Source of the DNA: JBGSUZ01 sp043770095
Lineage (GTDB): Bacteria > Bacillota > Clostridia > Peptostreptococcales > Acidaminobacteraceae
Assembly (NCBI GenBank): GCA_043770095.1
Contig: JAYVIR010000087.1
Coordinates: 20,207-84,206 of the forward strand
Reading direction: 5' to 3'
DNA: 64,000 bases
The position numbers and the translations under genes are program-made. The notes under the pieces are model-generated. The model did no database searches, had not been told where the DNA came from, and saw only the letters and a list, made by a program, of their open reading frames with translations. Below are positions 54,383-63,528 of the stretch, piece by piece. How positions within the stretch are numbered: the first letter of the stretch is position 1; each line of letters begins with the position of its first letter.

Positions 54383-55312
54383 TTATATTTTTTCAACAAT
54401 GACTTGGTGCTTGTGAGCCTCTATCCAAGGCAGGTCCGCTGGGTTTGTCCCCACCGTCATGACTGCCCCGGCACTGGTGGCTATTGCCAACTGGAGACTG
54501 TCTGTCACCGTCAGCTTTTTTTCGATGCTATAAGCCAATGCGCCGACAAAGGCATCTCCTGCCCCAACGCTGCTATGTGCCTCAATCTTAAGCGGATGAG
54601 CCAAGTAAGCCGCCTCCGAGTTCATATAAAATGCCCCTTCTGAACCCAGCGAGAAAATCACGTTGGGAATGCCAAGTTCTAAAAAATAGCGGCCGCATGC
54701 CTTGAAATCCTCATAAGTTTTAACGGTTTTATCAAAATAGGCTTCTAACTCTTTTAAATTTGGTTTGATGTAATCTGGTTTCGCATGAATGGCCTGTTTG
54801 AATAACTCACCGTCTGCGTCAAGAATGACAATAGCACCCCGCGCCTTCATCTGAGCAATCAACTCTTTGTAAAAACCCTTATCAACGCCAATAGGCACAC
54901 TGCCCGAAACCACGCAAATCGTCCCTGTTTCCAGCTTTTCAAACAAATTTGCTTTGAGTTGCTCTAAGGTTTCCTCACTGATGTGCGGACCGGATTCATT
55001 GACTTCAATGGTTTCTTGATTGTCCTTGCAAAATATTTTCAAATTGATTCTGGTCTCATCGGAAATATGAAGAAAGTCTGTGTCTATCCCTTTGTCGCTT
55101 AAATTGCTTTGGATAAACTCTCCCGCCGAACCGCCTATGATGCCCATGGCCGTCGACTTTCCAGATAAAGCGTGAATGACTTTGGATACGTTGATGCCCT
55201 TGCCACCCGGATCCTGCGTGCTTAACAACGCTCGGTTCATTTTATGTGGGTCAAAAGAGGCCAGGGTCAGCGTTTTATCAATTGCCGGATTTAACGTTAA
55301 TGTAATGATCAT
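54383..55312 (-). CDS. PfkB-family sugar phosphate kinase (1-phosphofructokinase-like)
   Basis: A 309-residue ribokinase/PfkB-family kinase with N-terminal MIITLTLNPAIDKTLTL, GGKGINVSKVIHALSG and the ATP-binding GAGDAFVGALAYSI near residue 250. Its pattern is that of FruK or LacC, which phosphorylate fructose-1-phosphate or tagatose-6-phosphate to bisphosphates. It lies between the PTS permease and the dehydrogenase, a fitting place for making a bisphosphate from the ketose phosphate produced there. Confidence 0.88.
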   Translation of the reverse strand: MIITLTLNPAIDKTLTLASFDPHKMNRALLSTQDPGGKGINVSKVIHALSGKSTAMGIIGGSAGEFIQSNLSDKGIDTDFLHISDETRINLKIFCKDNQETIEVNESGPHISEETLEQLKANLFEKLETGTICVVSGSVPIGVDKGFYKELIAQMKARGAIVILDADGELFKQAIHAKPDYIKPNLKELEAYFDKTVKTYEDFKACGRYFLELGIPNVIFSLGSEGAFYMNSEAAYLAHPLKIEAHSSVGAGDAFVGALAYSIEKKLTVTDSLQLAIATSAGAVMTVGTNPADLPWIEAHKHQVIVEKI

Positions 55313-55338
55313 TCTATTTACTTCCCCTTTTAGCGTTT

Positions 55339-57213
55339 TTAGGACAATAAGTCATAAATGAAATTGATGTCCGTCGTGCTGCACATTTTCTCGAGTAACA
55401 CTTCGTCCTCAATGGCCTCTGCAATATTTGACAGCAATTGAATGTGCTCATTGCCTTTGCCAGCGATGCCGATCACAAGTTTTACCTCGTTACCGCCGCC
55501 AAAATCGATGCCGTTCGGATATTGAATCACCACGATCCCAGAAGCGAGAATTCGATCTTTGACTTCATTTTCGCCATGGGGAATGGCAACGCCATTTCCA
55601 ATGTAAGTTGTAAATTTTGCTTCCCTAGCCAACATACCCTGAATATACGTTTCTTCCACATAACCCCCTTTAAGGAGGAGCTCGCCAGCATAGCAGATGG
55701 CATCTTCTTTGCTCACAGAAGGTCGGTTCAAATGGATATTGTCTTTCACTAAAATTTCAATTGGTAAAGTCATGGCAGATTTTCCTTCCTCAATTCTACA
55801 GTATGGTTTAATTTGCTGAATCAATGCCTCATATTGAGGTTTATACAAAAAATCGTGAATGCCCACATGCATCGCATTCGGGGCACTATGCTGCGCCCGG
55901 CCTTTTAATGCCTCAAAAGTGATGATCAGGTCGGCATCTGCGGGAATGTCATCAATCGGTGCATTATCCACCTCTATGACAATTCCGGCATCCGACATCA
56001 TTTTACCCACCAAAGCGGCGCCCATAGCACTGGAACCCATGCCCGTATCACAGGCAAATACGATTTTAGAAAATCGATAATCCGCTTCAAGCTTGGCAAA
56101 TGCCAGTGGCAATGCGGTTTTACCCGGCAAGGCTTCTTGATCCGTTTCTAGTTCCAGCTCCAGTTCAAATTCATTTTCAGGTGTTTTCTGATCAGCCGTT
56201 CTTGCAAGAATCACCTTGGCTATGGCAAAAGTCACCACCGTGGACACACCCACCGCCAATAGGACGGATAGAATATCCTGTTTGGGTGTCATGGCTAAAA
56301 TGGCAAAAATGCTCCCAGGCGATGGTGTGGCCACGATTCCTAAGTTAAGCAGATTCATGGTCATTACCCCGCTCATGCCACCAAATATCACAGCAATGAA
56401 TAGCAGCGGACTGGCCAATACATAGGGAAAATATATTTCATGGATCCCACCGAAGAAATGAATGACAGCTGCCCCCGGGACAGTCTGTTTGATAGACTCT
56501 TTTGAATGGAAAAACGTTGCGAGTAAAATGCCCAGACCCGGCCCCGGATTGGTTTCCAGTAAGAAGAATACCGATTTCCCAGTTTCACTGGCCTGCTGAA
56601 CACCCAGATTTCCCAATATGCCATGGTTGATGACATTGTTGAGAAACAGTATTTTACCCGGTTCTATGATTAGTGATACTAAAAACAGCAGGTTGTGTCT
56701 GACCAGCGCGTAAACGCCTTTTTCCAGCAGGTGACTGAGAATTTCCACCGTCGGCCCTACCAATTTGTAGCCGATCAAAGCGATGAAAAATCCGACGATG
56801 CCCGCAGCAAAATTAGAGGTCAGCATTTCAAAGCCCATTGGCACTCGACTCTTCAGCGCTTCGTCGATGCGCTTAATGATCGCTCCTCCCAATGGCCCGA
56901 CAATCATAGCCCCAATAAACATGGGAATATCTGTCCCTACGATGACGCCCATAGTGGCTATGCTGCCAACCACGCCGCCTCTGTGACCAAATATCATTCT
57001 GCCCCCCGTATAGCCAATCAGCATGGGCAGCAGATAGGTGATCATCGGTGTTACCAAACGATTTAGGTCTTCATTTGGCAACCATCCATTTGGGTTAAAA
57101 CATGCGGTAATAAGCCCATAGGCAATGAAAGCGCCAATATTGGGCATGACCATTTTGGTTAGAAATCGTCCAAAACGCTGTACTTTATCTTTATGGTTCA
57201 TCACTTGGCTCAT
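55339..57213 (-). CDS. mtlA: PTS mannitol-type EIICBA
   Basis: A 624-residue single-chain permease. The IIC membrane domain (residues 1-340, VVGSIATMGVIVGTDIPMFI, PGKILFLNNVINHGILG, GGIHEIYFPYVLA) is closely like MtlA. IIB is near 375-470 with the phosphorylated Cys in IVFACDTGMGSSAMGA, and IIA is near 480-624 with the phosphorylated His in GNGVAIPHGENEVK. It takes up and phosphorylates a hexitol using HPr-P. Another MtlA-like protein without IIA is at 59657-61054, and this IIA probably serves both. Confidence 0.9.
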   Translation of the reverse strand: MSQVMNHKDKVQRFGRFLTKMVMPNIGAFIAYGLITACFNPNGWLPNEDLNRLVTPMITYLLPMLIGYTGGRMIFGHRGGVVGSIATMGVIVGTDIPMFIGAMIVGPLGGAIIKRIDEALKSRVPMGFEMLTSNFAAGIVGFFIALIGYKLVGPTVEILSHLLEKGVYALVRHNLLFLVSLIIEPGKILFLNNVINHGILGNLGVQQASETGKSVFFLLETNPGPGLGILLATFFHSKESIKQTVPGAAVIHFFGGIHEIYFPYVLASPLLFIAVIFGGMSGVMTMNLLNLGIVATPSPGSIFAILAMTPKQDILSVLLAVGVSTVVTFAIAKVILARTADQKTPENEFELELELETDQEALPGKTALPLAFAKLEADYRFSKIVFACDTGMGSSAMGAALVGKMMSDAGIVIEVDNAPIDDIPADADLIITFEALKGRAQHSAPNAMHVGIHDFLYKPQYEALIQQIKPYCRIEEGKSAMTLPIEILVKDNIHLNRPSVSKEDAICYAGELLLKGGYVEETYIQGMLAREAKFTTYIGNGVAIPHGENEVKDRILASGIVVIQYPNGIDFGGGNEVKLVIGIAGKGNEHIQLLSNIAEAIEDEVLLEKMCSTTDINFIYDLLS

Positions 57214-57225
57214 CTTCTGCCCCTC

Positions 57226-59349
57226 CTATCGAATCTGACTGTCAAACCAAACGTTCAGCTTGTGCTGAATGACTTGGCGCAGGGATTCTTCGGGGGTGGT
57301 CTTCAACTGGCCTACAAAAGCAGTGTCTTCGATCATGGCTTTGCTGAGATAACTCATGATTTCCATTTTGTGCTTGCTAGAGTTTTCAGGTAGCAGCATT
57401 AAAATGCACAGGTGAACCGACTCGCTTTGAGCTATTCCTTTTGCACTGCTTATTTCACAAAGCAGGGGTTTTTCAATCCGTACGACTGCAAAGGTTAAAA
57501 ATGCCGCTTCATTGGTTTTGGTATGCAGGAGCTTTACCCCCTCGTTTCTCAGGATGGTAGCCCCTAGCTTTTCTCTCTCCATAAGCTGGTTTTCCAACAC
57601 AGATTGAGCAGTTAAATTGTTTGTAAACGCCGCTGCGATGTGCTGAATCAGCGCCTTAGAACTCTCTGCGCTGGATAGTTCCAACACCTTAAAATGAGCC
57701 GCCACTTCCAAAATTCCCGAAGAGAGTTCCTGAATCTTCTTCAGCCGATCTATGCCAGTGCTGCTGTTGACATAAGGGGAATCGTTGAAGGGCTTCAGTT
57801 CCTGACTTAGCAGCAGAATCATCTGTTTGATTCTTTCTATGTCCGTTTCAACCAGGAGGGGGTTGACAATAATGGTTGGATATTCGTTCTTCTCTAGGGG
57901 AATCGTGGAAATGAGGCACTCTATATTCATTGACCTAAGATTGCCCAGCAAAATGTCTTCTTTCGAAAACTGCCCTACCACATCAATTCTTGGTATCAAT
58001 TTATACAGCCTTGACGCTAAAAGACTGGATGTTCCAATACCACTAGAACATACCACGCCTACACGAACCGCCTTGTCACTTTGCTGGCTTTTTCTGAAGC
58101 GCTCTATGGCCGCACCAAAATGCATGGCCAAAAAACCAATTTCCTCTTCTGGTACATCCACTTCATAGCGGGCAGTCATGAGATCTGTGGTCTGCTGGGT
58201 CATGGCGTATATTTCCGGGTACATTTCCTTGATTTTTTGAAGCAAGGGGTTTCGAATGTCCAAACCAAGCTTCATTCGGGTAATGGCCGGTCTAAGATGA
58301 CTTGCCAAACCGATGAGCAGTTTTTCATCGTCTCTGAAATCATAGCCGCTCAAATCTCTGAATTTTTGAATCATTTTTGCCGTTGTACGGCTGAGTTCAA
58401 AATTGGAAATGATGAAATCATGCTCTTCCACCATGGCACTGGTCTTAAGCTTTGAGCCTTTCAAGTGCATCGTAATATAGCCGACCTCGTCGTCGGGCAC
58501 ACTAATGCCAAAAATGTTGGCAATGCTTCTCGCAATCTCTCTGGCGGTGACAAAATGCTCGTCGCCCTTGAGACTGTCCAAAATGGCACTGTTCATGAAA
58601 ATGCTCTCGCCCCGCAAAATTCTCTGTATGGCAATGGCCAAATGAATCATCAGGCCCATGTAAGCCCCTTCTGCCAAGCGTTTTTCAAGCATGGTTTCGT
58701 AGTCTTTTAAGATCAAACTGACCTTTAAGAGAATTTCTTTGTCAATGAGTCCCAGCATTTGATGAGAAGCGTCTTCAATCTGCTCCACCCTCGACTGGAA
58801 AAAATCATTTTGTATCAATGTCACCAATTCTTCATGTTCATAAGTCTGATATAAATAATCCACAATGGCTTTTCGAAAACTTTTTTCATTGCCCACGACA
58901 TAAACCCCGTAACCGGGTTTTCGCACAAGCTCCAGTTTTCGCTGTCCAAACCATTCCACAATTTTGTCCATGTCGTTTGAAATTGTCGCCTCTGATACAT
59001 TCAGCAGGTCGGCGAAATAAAATAACTTCTTGGGTTCACGACTTTTCAGCAGTTCAATCATCAGCAGGTTTTGTCTTGCTTCTTGGGAATACACCTGCCC
59101 CGCCTGATTTTGAGTCATGAGTCTAAAATGTTCTCTTTGTTCTTTTGTCGCATTGACTTTAATGCCGACGCGGGTCTTCTTGGAAATTTCGATCTGCATC
59201 GCCTGAAGAATTTCCTCTACGGCTTCCATTTCTCTGAAGATCGTTCGCTTGCTGATTTTCAATTGCTCTGAAATGGCAGTTGCGGTCATATAATCGGTTT
59301 GCTTGAACAGGATCTCTATAATTTCAATAGCTCTTGTAGAATAATGCAC
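57226..59349 (-). CDS. mtlR: MtlR-type PRD transcriptional activator
   Basis: About 707 residues. Two N-terminal helix-turn-helix regions (MTATAISEQLKISKRTIFRE; FADLLNVSEATISNDMDKI near 120) lead to two PRD domains (EVGYITMHLKGSKLK and EEEIGFLAMHFGAAIERF as His motifs). An EIIB-like domain follows (VVCSSGIGTSSLLASRL, Cys) and an EIIA-like domain closes it (GVKLLHTKTNEAAFLTF, His). Such regulators are switched by PTS phosphorylation. The GTG at 59349 is the better start, with GGGAGATG at the right distance. It sits between the two permease genes and presumably activates the operon. Confidence 0.9.
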   Translation of the reverse strand: MHYSTRAIEIIEILFKQTDYMTATAISEQLKISKRTIFREMEAVEEILQAMQIEISKKTRVGIKVNATKEQREHFRLMTQNQAGQVYSQEARQNLLMIELLKSREPKKLFYFADLLNVSEATISNDMDKIVEWFGQRKLELVRKPGYGVYVVGNEKSFRKAIVDYLYQTYEHEELVTLIQNDFFQSRVEQIEDASHQMLGLIDKEILLKVSLILKDYETMLEKRLAEGAYMGLMIHLAIAIQRILRGESIFMNSAILDSLKGDEHFVTAREIARSIANIFGISVPDDEVGYITMHLKGSKLKTSAMVEEHDFIISNFELSRTTAKMIQKFRDLSGYDFRDDEKLLIGLASHLRPAITRMKLGLDIRNPLLQKIKEMYPEIYAMTQQTTDLMTARYEVDVPEEEIGFLAMHFGAAIERFRKSQQSDKAVRVGVVCSSGIGTSSLLASRLYKLIPRIDVVGQFSKEDILLGNLRSMNIECLISTIPLEKNEYPTIIVNPLLVETDIERIKQMILLLSQELKPFNDSPYVNSSTGIDRLKKIQELSSGILEVAAHFKVLELSSAESSKALIQHIAAAFTNNLTAQSVLENQLMEREKLGATILRNEGVKLLHTKTNEAAFLTFAVVRIEKPLLCEISSAKGIAQSESVHLCILMLLPENSSKHKMEIMSYLSKAMIEDTAFVGQLKTTPEESLRQVIQHKLNVWFDSQIR

Positions 59350-59445
59350 CCAATCATCTCCCAGCAAGGCTGTGTAACAGCCCACAAAGGCTGTTGTAAC
59401 AGCCCACCCAATTAGAAAAGTCAAATCCTAATCATTCAACTTATA

Positions 59446-59561
59446 AGTGACACTTTTGAATAAACCCAGTATGAATATATTCATTATATGCCCTAATTCA
59501 GTCGATGAGACGCATTAAATACACCATTTTGTCACTTTCCAATAGTGCCATTTTTGAATAG
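59446..59561. promoter_or_regulatory. pair of near-identical 18-bp direct repeats
   Basis: AGTGACACTTTTGAATAA (59446-59463) and AGTGCCATTTTTGAATAG (59544-59561) match at 15 of 18 positions, in the same orientation, 98 bp apart. They lie in the 307-bp gap before mtlR and may be MtlR-binding sites. The gap also holds a small GGACAG/CTGTCC hairpin and no gene. Confidence 0.5.
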
Positions 59562-59656
59562 TTCGCTAATCTAAAGGGACAGCGAAGTCATTCTCCACTG
59601 TCCGCATTTTTATGAAAGTTCTTATGTGAGGTATAGCAGCGCCTAGGGTTTAAAAC

Positions 59657-61054
59657 CTAAGCTTTTAATCTAGCAACGAGTTCGTCATAGACCGGAGTCC
59701 CCACAAAATTGCTGATGGTAATGATTTCTGCTTTAAAGTGTTTTACCCGCTCAGACAAGCTTTCATGGGTAATGATGATGTCCGCATCGTTGGGAATGGC
59801 GTCAATGGATGAATTGCTTACTTCAATCGCAAGACCAGCTGCCTGAATCTTCTTTTTGAGCGATGAAGCCCCCATTGCACTTGAACCCATGCCAGCATCA
59901 CATGCAACCACAATTTTTTTAACAGATACAGCAGCAGCATTTTTAGTTGTCGTGCCTTTGATCTCTTTAACAGCAGATTTTGCTTTTTCAAGATCGCCAT
60001 CATCTTCAACGGCTTTGCTTGTCTTAATAAAGAATGACGCGATGGCAAAAGATACTGCCGTAGAAACCAATACGCCCGCCAGTACAGGAATCAAGCCGCC
60101 TTTTGGCGCCATGGCCATCAGTGCGAAGATTGAACCTGGAGAAGGTGTCGCCACAAGGCCTGCGCCTAGTAAATTGAATGTGAACACGCCGCTCATGCCG
60201 CCGCCGATCACTGCCAATAAAAGAATTGGTTTCATCAAGACATAAGGGAAGTAAATTTCGTGAATACCGCCTAAGAAGTGGATGATAATCGCGCCTGGAG
60301 CAGATTCTTTGATCATGCCTTTTGAGAATATCCAGTAAGCCAACAAAATGCCAAGGCCCGGTCCTGGATTTGTTTCAAGCAAGAAGAAAATTGATTTTCC
60401 AGTGTCTGTTGCCTGTTGAATACCAAGTGGGCTGAGAACACCGTGGTTGATTGCATTGTTGAGGAATAGAATTTTGCCCGGTTCAACAAATATTGAAGCG
60501 AAAGGCAACATATTTGCATTGACGATCATTTCAACGCCAGCTTTAAGGAAATTGTTGAGTGCCAATACAGTTGGTCCGATTGCAAAGAATGCCAATAATG
60601 ACAGACACATGCCAAGGATACCAGCAGAGAAGTTTGCTACTAACATTTCAAAACCTGAAGGCACTTTGCCATCTACCATGTCGTCAAACTTTTTAATGAC
60701 ATAACCACCTAATGGACCCATGATCATTGCGCCAATAAACATTGGAATGTCTACGCCAACGATGACACCCATTGCTGCTACAGCGCCGACCACGCCACCT
60801 CTAGCACCAGCGACCAATTTGCCGCCTGTATAAGCGATCAATATTGGCAATAAATAGATGATCATTGGACCGACCATAGTCGCTAATTTTTCATTGGGTG
60901 TCCAACCTGTAGGAATGAATAATGCGGTAATAATACCCCATGCGATAAAGGCACCAATGTTCGGCATAACCATGCCGCTTAAGAAACGACCAAATTTTTG
61001 AATACGGGCTTGCGCTTTTGAATTCGCGCCTAATTTTAAAGCTGTGTTTTCCAT
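59657..61054 (-). CDS. mtlA: PTS mannitol EIICB
   Basis: A 465-residue MtlA-like permease with IIC (VVGAVAAMGVIVGVDIPMFI, PGKILFLNNAINHGVLS, GGIHEIYFPYVLM) and a IIB domain (IVVACDAGMGSSAMGASSL with the phosphorylated Cys near residue 390), ending without a IIA domain. It imports a hexitol, probably mannitol, and must receive phosphate from a separate IIA, likely that of the EIICBA at 55339-57213. It is the first gene of the operon, 50 bp behind a cre-overlapped promoter; AGGGGGAG precedes the ATG. Confidence 0.92.
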   Translation of the reverse strand: MENTALKLGANSKAQARIQKFGRFLSGMVMPNIGAFIAWGIITALFIPTGWTPNEKLATMVGPMIIYLLPILIAYTGGKLVAGARGGVVGAVAAMGVIVGVDIPMFIGAMIMGPLGGYVIKKFDDMVDGKVPSGFEMLVANFSAGILGMCLSLLAFFAIGPTVLALNNFLKAGVEMIVNANMLPFASIFVEPGKILFLNNAINHGVLSPLGIQQATDTGKSIFFLLETNPGPGLGILLAYWIFSKGMIKESAPGAIIIHFLGGIHEIYFPYVLMKPILLLAVIGGGMSGVFTFNLLGAGLVATPSPGSIFALMAMAPKGGLIPVLAGVLVSTAVSFAIASFFIKTSKAVEDDGDLEKAKSAVKEIKGTTTKNAAAVSVKKIVVACDAGMGSSAMGASSLKKKIQAAGLAIEVSNSSIDAIPNDADIIITHESLSERVKHFKAEIITISNFVGTPVYDELVARLKA

Positions 61055-61105
61055 TGTTCTCCCCCTAATACTTTTTTGAGCACCGTCATGACTGGTTCTA
61101 TCTGC

Positions 61106-61135
61106 ATTATAGGTTTCGTTTGTGATCGTTTACAA
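61106..61135 (-). promoter_or_regulatory. promoter and CcpA cre site of the mannitol PTS operon
   Basis: Minus strand: TTGTAA (-35, 61130-61135), 18-base spacer, TATAAT (-10, 61106-61111). A catabolite-responsive element TGTAAACGATCACA (61121-61134) covers the -35 box and matches the cre consensus except for one W position. This indicates CcpA repression when preferred sugars are present. Confidence 0.75.
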
Positions 61136-61810
61136 ACAAAAGACCATGGAATTTGTCATAAACGAATGGTGACAAGTCTGAAAAATCAGTCTTTTCAGTC
61201 GTTTAGTGAAATTTGGCCATAAAAAAATACCATCTTCGAAAAGATGATATTGTGAGCACGACAAATTGCCTGGAAATTTTTTGTCTGTAACATTTGGGTC
61301 ATTTTCAAATTGTCCAGTTGGTTCAATAATATAACTTCGGGGGCTTCCCTCTCCTTTTGCTAATTCGGCAGCTAGCCCCGCACCATTAACAAGGGATGTG
61401 AAATAAATATGGTTCATTTTGAGTTCAGGTTTGTAATTCGATTCTTCCCCTGCTGTCAATCGATCACCAACCTTCAAATTTGCCTTAACAGGATTAGATA
61501 ACGCTTCATAGCATTTTGCAATGCTTAAATATAACGATGTGAAAGCACTCTTAATACTATCATCATTTAGTTTTAGCGCAAACTGCAAAGAAGTTTCGAA
61601 CCATTTCAATTTATCCGAAACGTTATTTTGATATTGGGCTACAAAATAAGCTGCAATAAATCGCTCGAAGTCGTTTGTAGCTTCACTCCACGCTTTAAGA
61701 AACAGTATTCCTGATTCTTCGAGTTTCCCGCTATCTCTCATACCTATGCCCATCATGCATAATTTAACAATATTGTTTTTGGGATCAAATTGAGTTTTCA
61801 TAATTTGCAC
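61130..61810 (-). pseudogene. chimeric gene: TPR-like N-terminus joined to truncated rifampin ADP-ribosyltransferase (Arr)
   Basis: One frame of 226 codons. Residues 1-110 look like a small helical-repeat protein (ILFLKAWSEATNDFERFIAA, LKWFETSLQFALKLNDD). Residues 112-185 match the middle of Arr, which inactivates rifampicin with NAD: LKVGDRLTAGEESNYKPELK, HIYFTSLVNGAGLAAELAKG, YIIEPTGQFENDPNVTDKK. The Arr start and its last 20-odd residues are missing; the frame continues by chance through a terminator and into the promoter of the PTS operon. Two deletions seem to have joined and truncated neighbouring genes. Activity is unlikely. Confidence 0.65.
61227..61250 (-). terminator. terminator inside the 3' end of the chimeric frame
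   Basis: ATACCATCTT and AAGATGATAT around a CGAA loop, then TTTTTTT on the minus strand. It marks where the Arr gene originally ended and shows that the frame beyond is not coding. Confidence 0.7.
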
Positions 61811-61928
61811 CTCGCTATTATTGAATGGTCTTCTTTAAAATATCTATACCCAATAGATTATTCATCACTTAATATTTCCTCTATCAGAACATTCGTCCAG
61901 ATAACACTTGTTACAGTTATACCATCCA

Positions 61929-62683
61929 TTATTCGATTGAAATATCATAATGAACCTTATACTGCTCAATATGCTTTCCTTTATAACTAATAGCATTGAC
62001 AGGACAATTATGAATACATCGAGTGCACAGGATACAACGCTCCATATATTTCTTATCTATATACTTTATGTTATGTTTCGGACAATTCTTTTCGCACAAA
62101 CCACAGCCGATACAGTTTTCATGTATTTGAAATGACCTTCCCATGAATTTTGCCATAATTCTAAATAGGTCTGATAAAAGATCTATCATAACCACTGACT
62201 CATCAACACTTAGAAGACTTTTTCTATCAATACTGTTCAATGAATCGACTATTTTTATAGTCGCACTTTCAAATTGTTGCTTTTGGACTGCCTCAGGCGT
62301 AGGTTCGTACTTATCAATATAGAAATTCCTAGGCATCTCAAAAGTTGCCAAATCGATAAGATTGTATCCTTTTTTTATTAATTTTTTGCCGATAGATTTA
62401 ACGCCATTTGCATTTAAAAGTCCTGCTGATGTAGAAAATACGATTGCTTTTTTTCATTTACTTGTTCAACATACTTTCTAACCCAATTAATCAATTCATC
62501 TGGCATATTTCCAGCATATATTGGCCCACCAACAATTAACAAATCATGTTCATCAAGCAGATGACTTTCTTCAATAGACTTAAGTGTAACGATATGTCCC
62601 TTTGACGATAGAGCCATTTTATAACCTTCCGCTATAGCTCTAGTATTTCCTGTCCCACTGAAATAAACGATAGATATTTTCAT
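61929..62683 (-). pseudogene. EFR1-type flavodoxin-ferredoxin protein with a poly-A frameshift
   Basis: Two frames together make one EFR1-family protein of about 250 residues. The N-terminal flavodoxin part from 62683 is MKISIVYFSGTGNTRAIAEG (FMN phosphate loop) with LLIVGGPIYAGNMP. The C-terminal part ends with two [4Fe-4S] motifs, CIGCGLCEKNCPKHNI and CILCTRCIHNCPVNAI. They are split at a run of seven T (plus strand 62448-62454). One more base would restore KKAIVFSTSAGLLNANGVKS between them. It is either a real inactivation, a slippage site or a sequencing error. It overlaps the MarR gene by 4 bp. Confidence 0.75.
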
Positions 62684-63099
62684 ATAATTTCCTCCAAATT
62701 TTGCGATATTTTTGTCATTGTCATTATGGTTTGATCAAGTTCATTTGCTAAAATGCTTTCTGTCATCAACTCGCTAATCTGAACAAATATCGGTATAACT
62801 TCTAATTTGAGTTTGATGCCTTTTTCAGTTAATTGGAAATTTTTTTTATTATCTACAGTCTGTTCAACATAGCCTTTTTCAAGTAATTTGACCATAGATC
62901 GACTAACATTTCCCTTATCAACGCCAAGGTTTTTTACTAAATCACTTTGCGTTCTCACAGCATATACATCACTAAAAAAAATCATCAAAATTTGCATTTG
63001 CCCCATACCTATATCATATTTTCTAAGATCTCTTTCCATTCTAGTTTTTAAGTTCTTATATATCGTCATGATTAAATCGCCTAGCATTTCATTTTTCAT
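62680..63099 (-). CDS. MarR-family regulator
   Basis: About 139 residues. The MarR winged helix is visible: MGQMQILMIFFSDVYA, then RTQSDLVKNLGVDKGNVSRS and a LTEKGIKLKLEV dimer helix. The ATG at 63099 follows TGGAGG; a longer frame to 63162 lies over the operator. It overlaps the frameshifted EFR1 gene, which it probably controls. Two operators flank its own promoter. Confidence 0.87.
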   Translation of the reverse strand: MKNEMLGDLIMTIYKNLKTRMERDLRKYDIGMGQMQILMIFFSDVYAVRTQSDLVKNLGVDKGNVSRSMVKLLEKGYVEQTVDNKKNFQLTEKGIKLKLEVIPIFVQISELMTESILANELDQTIMTMTKISQNLEEII

Positions 63100-63116
63100 G
63101 TCTAACCTCCAAATAA

Positions 63117-63163
63117 GTTGTGTGGACAACTTTATAATAACACATTTTCGTTGTGTGCACAAC
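63117..63163. promoter_or_regulatory. autoregulated promoter with two MarR operators
   Basis: GTTGTGTGGACAAC (63117-63130, one mismatch) and GTTGTGTGCACAAC (63150-63163, perfect 6-2-6 palindrome) lie 33 bp apart, three helical turns. On the minus strand a TTGTGC -35 within the upstream operator and a TATTAT -10 with a 17-base spacer are placed between and over them. Confidence 0.75.
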
Positions 63164-63261
63164 TATTTCATTTCTTCTAGAAACAACTATTCCCCATTGC
63201 AGTCATAACACCGTATGTGTCATACTTTGATATATGACACCCTAACCTAACGAAATAAGGA

Positions 63262-63417
63262 GTATGCCCAATCAGAAAAAGTGCAAAAGGCGAATACAAC
63301 ATCAGGGGAAACAAGACTCTTGCGACCTGTTTTGCAACCGACTTTTTCCTTCCAGAAGCAGATGAGTGGCGCAAAGAGCTCGATATCGATATTTCATATG
63401 GGAAAAGGTTGTTTTGA
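63262..63417 (+). pseudogene. DUF5131 (phage Gp37/Gp68-like) gene fragment
   Basis: A plus-strand frame with no start and a stop just upstream, reading CPIRKSAKGEYNIRGNKTLA and CFATDFFLPEADEWRKELDI. It resembles the central part of DUF5131 proteins. Both ends are lost. Confidence 0.45.
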
Positions 63418-63475
63418 AGCACATTTACATACTCTGACATCATTCTCCCTAAACGATAGATTTCCTAATACAAAA

Positions 63476-63505
63476 AGCCACTGAATGTCATCACACTCAG
63501 CGGCT
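63476..63505 (-). terminator. terminator-like hairpin
   Basis: AGCCACTGA (63476-63484) pairs with TCAGCGGCT (63497-63505), one mismatch. On the minus strand it is followed by TTTTTG, 23 bp after the remnant ending at 63529. Confidence 0.7.
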
Positions 63506-63528
63506 AAACTTATTGGTATTATTTATTT

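Noticed and set aside
63177..63443. Minus-strand 88-codon frame near the MarR gene
   Set aside because: It overlaps the DUF5131-like plus-strand fragment and has no start signal; it is probably a shadow.
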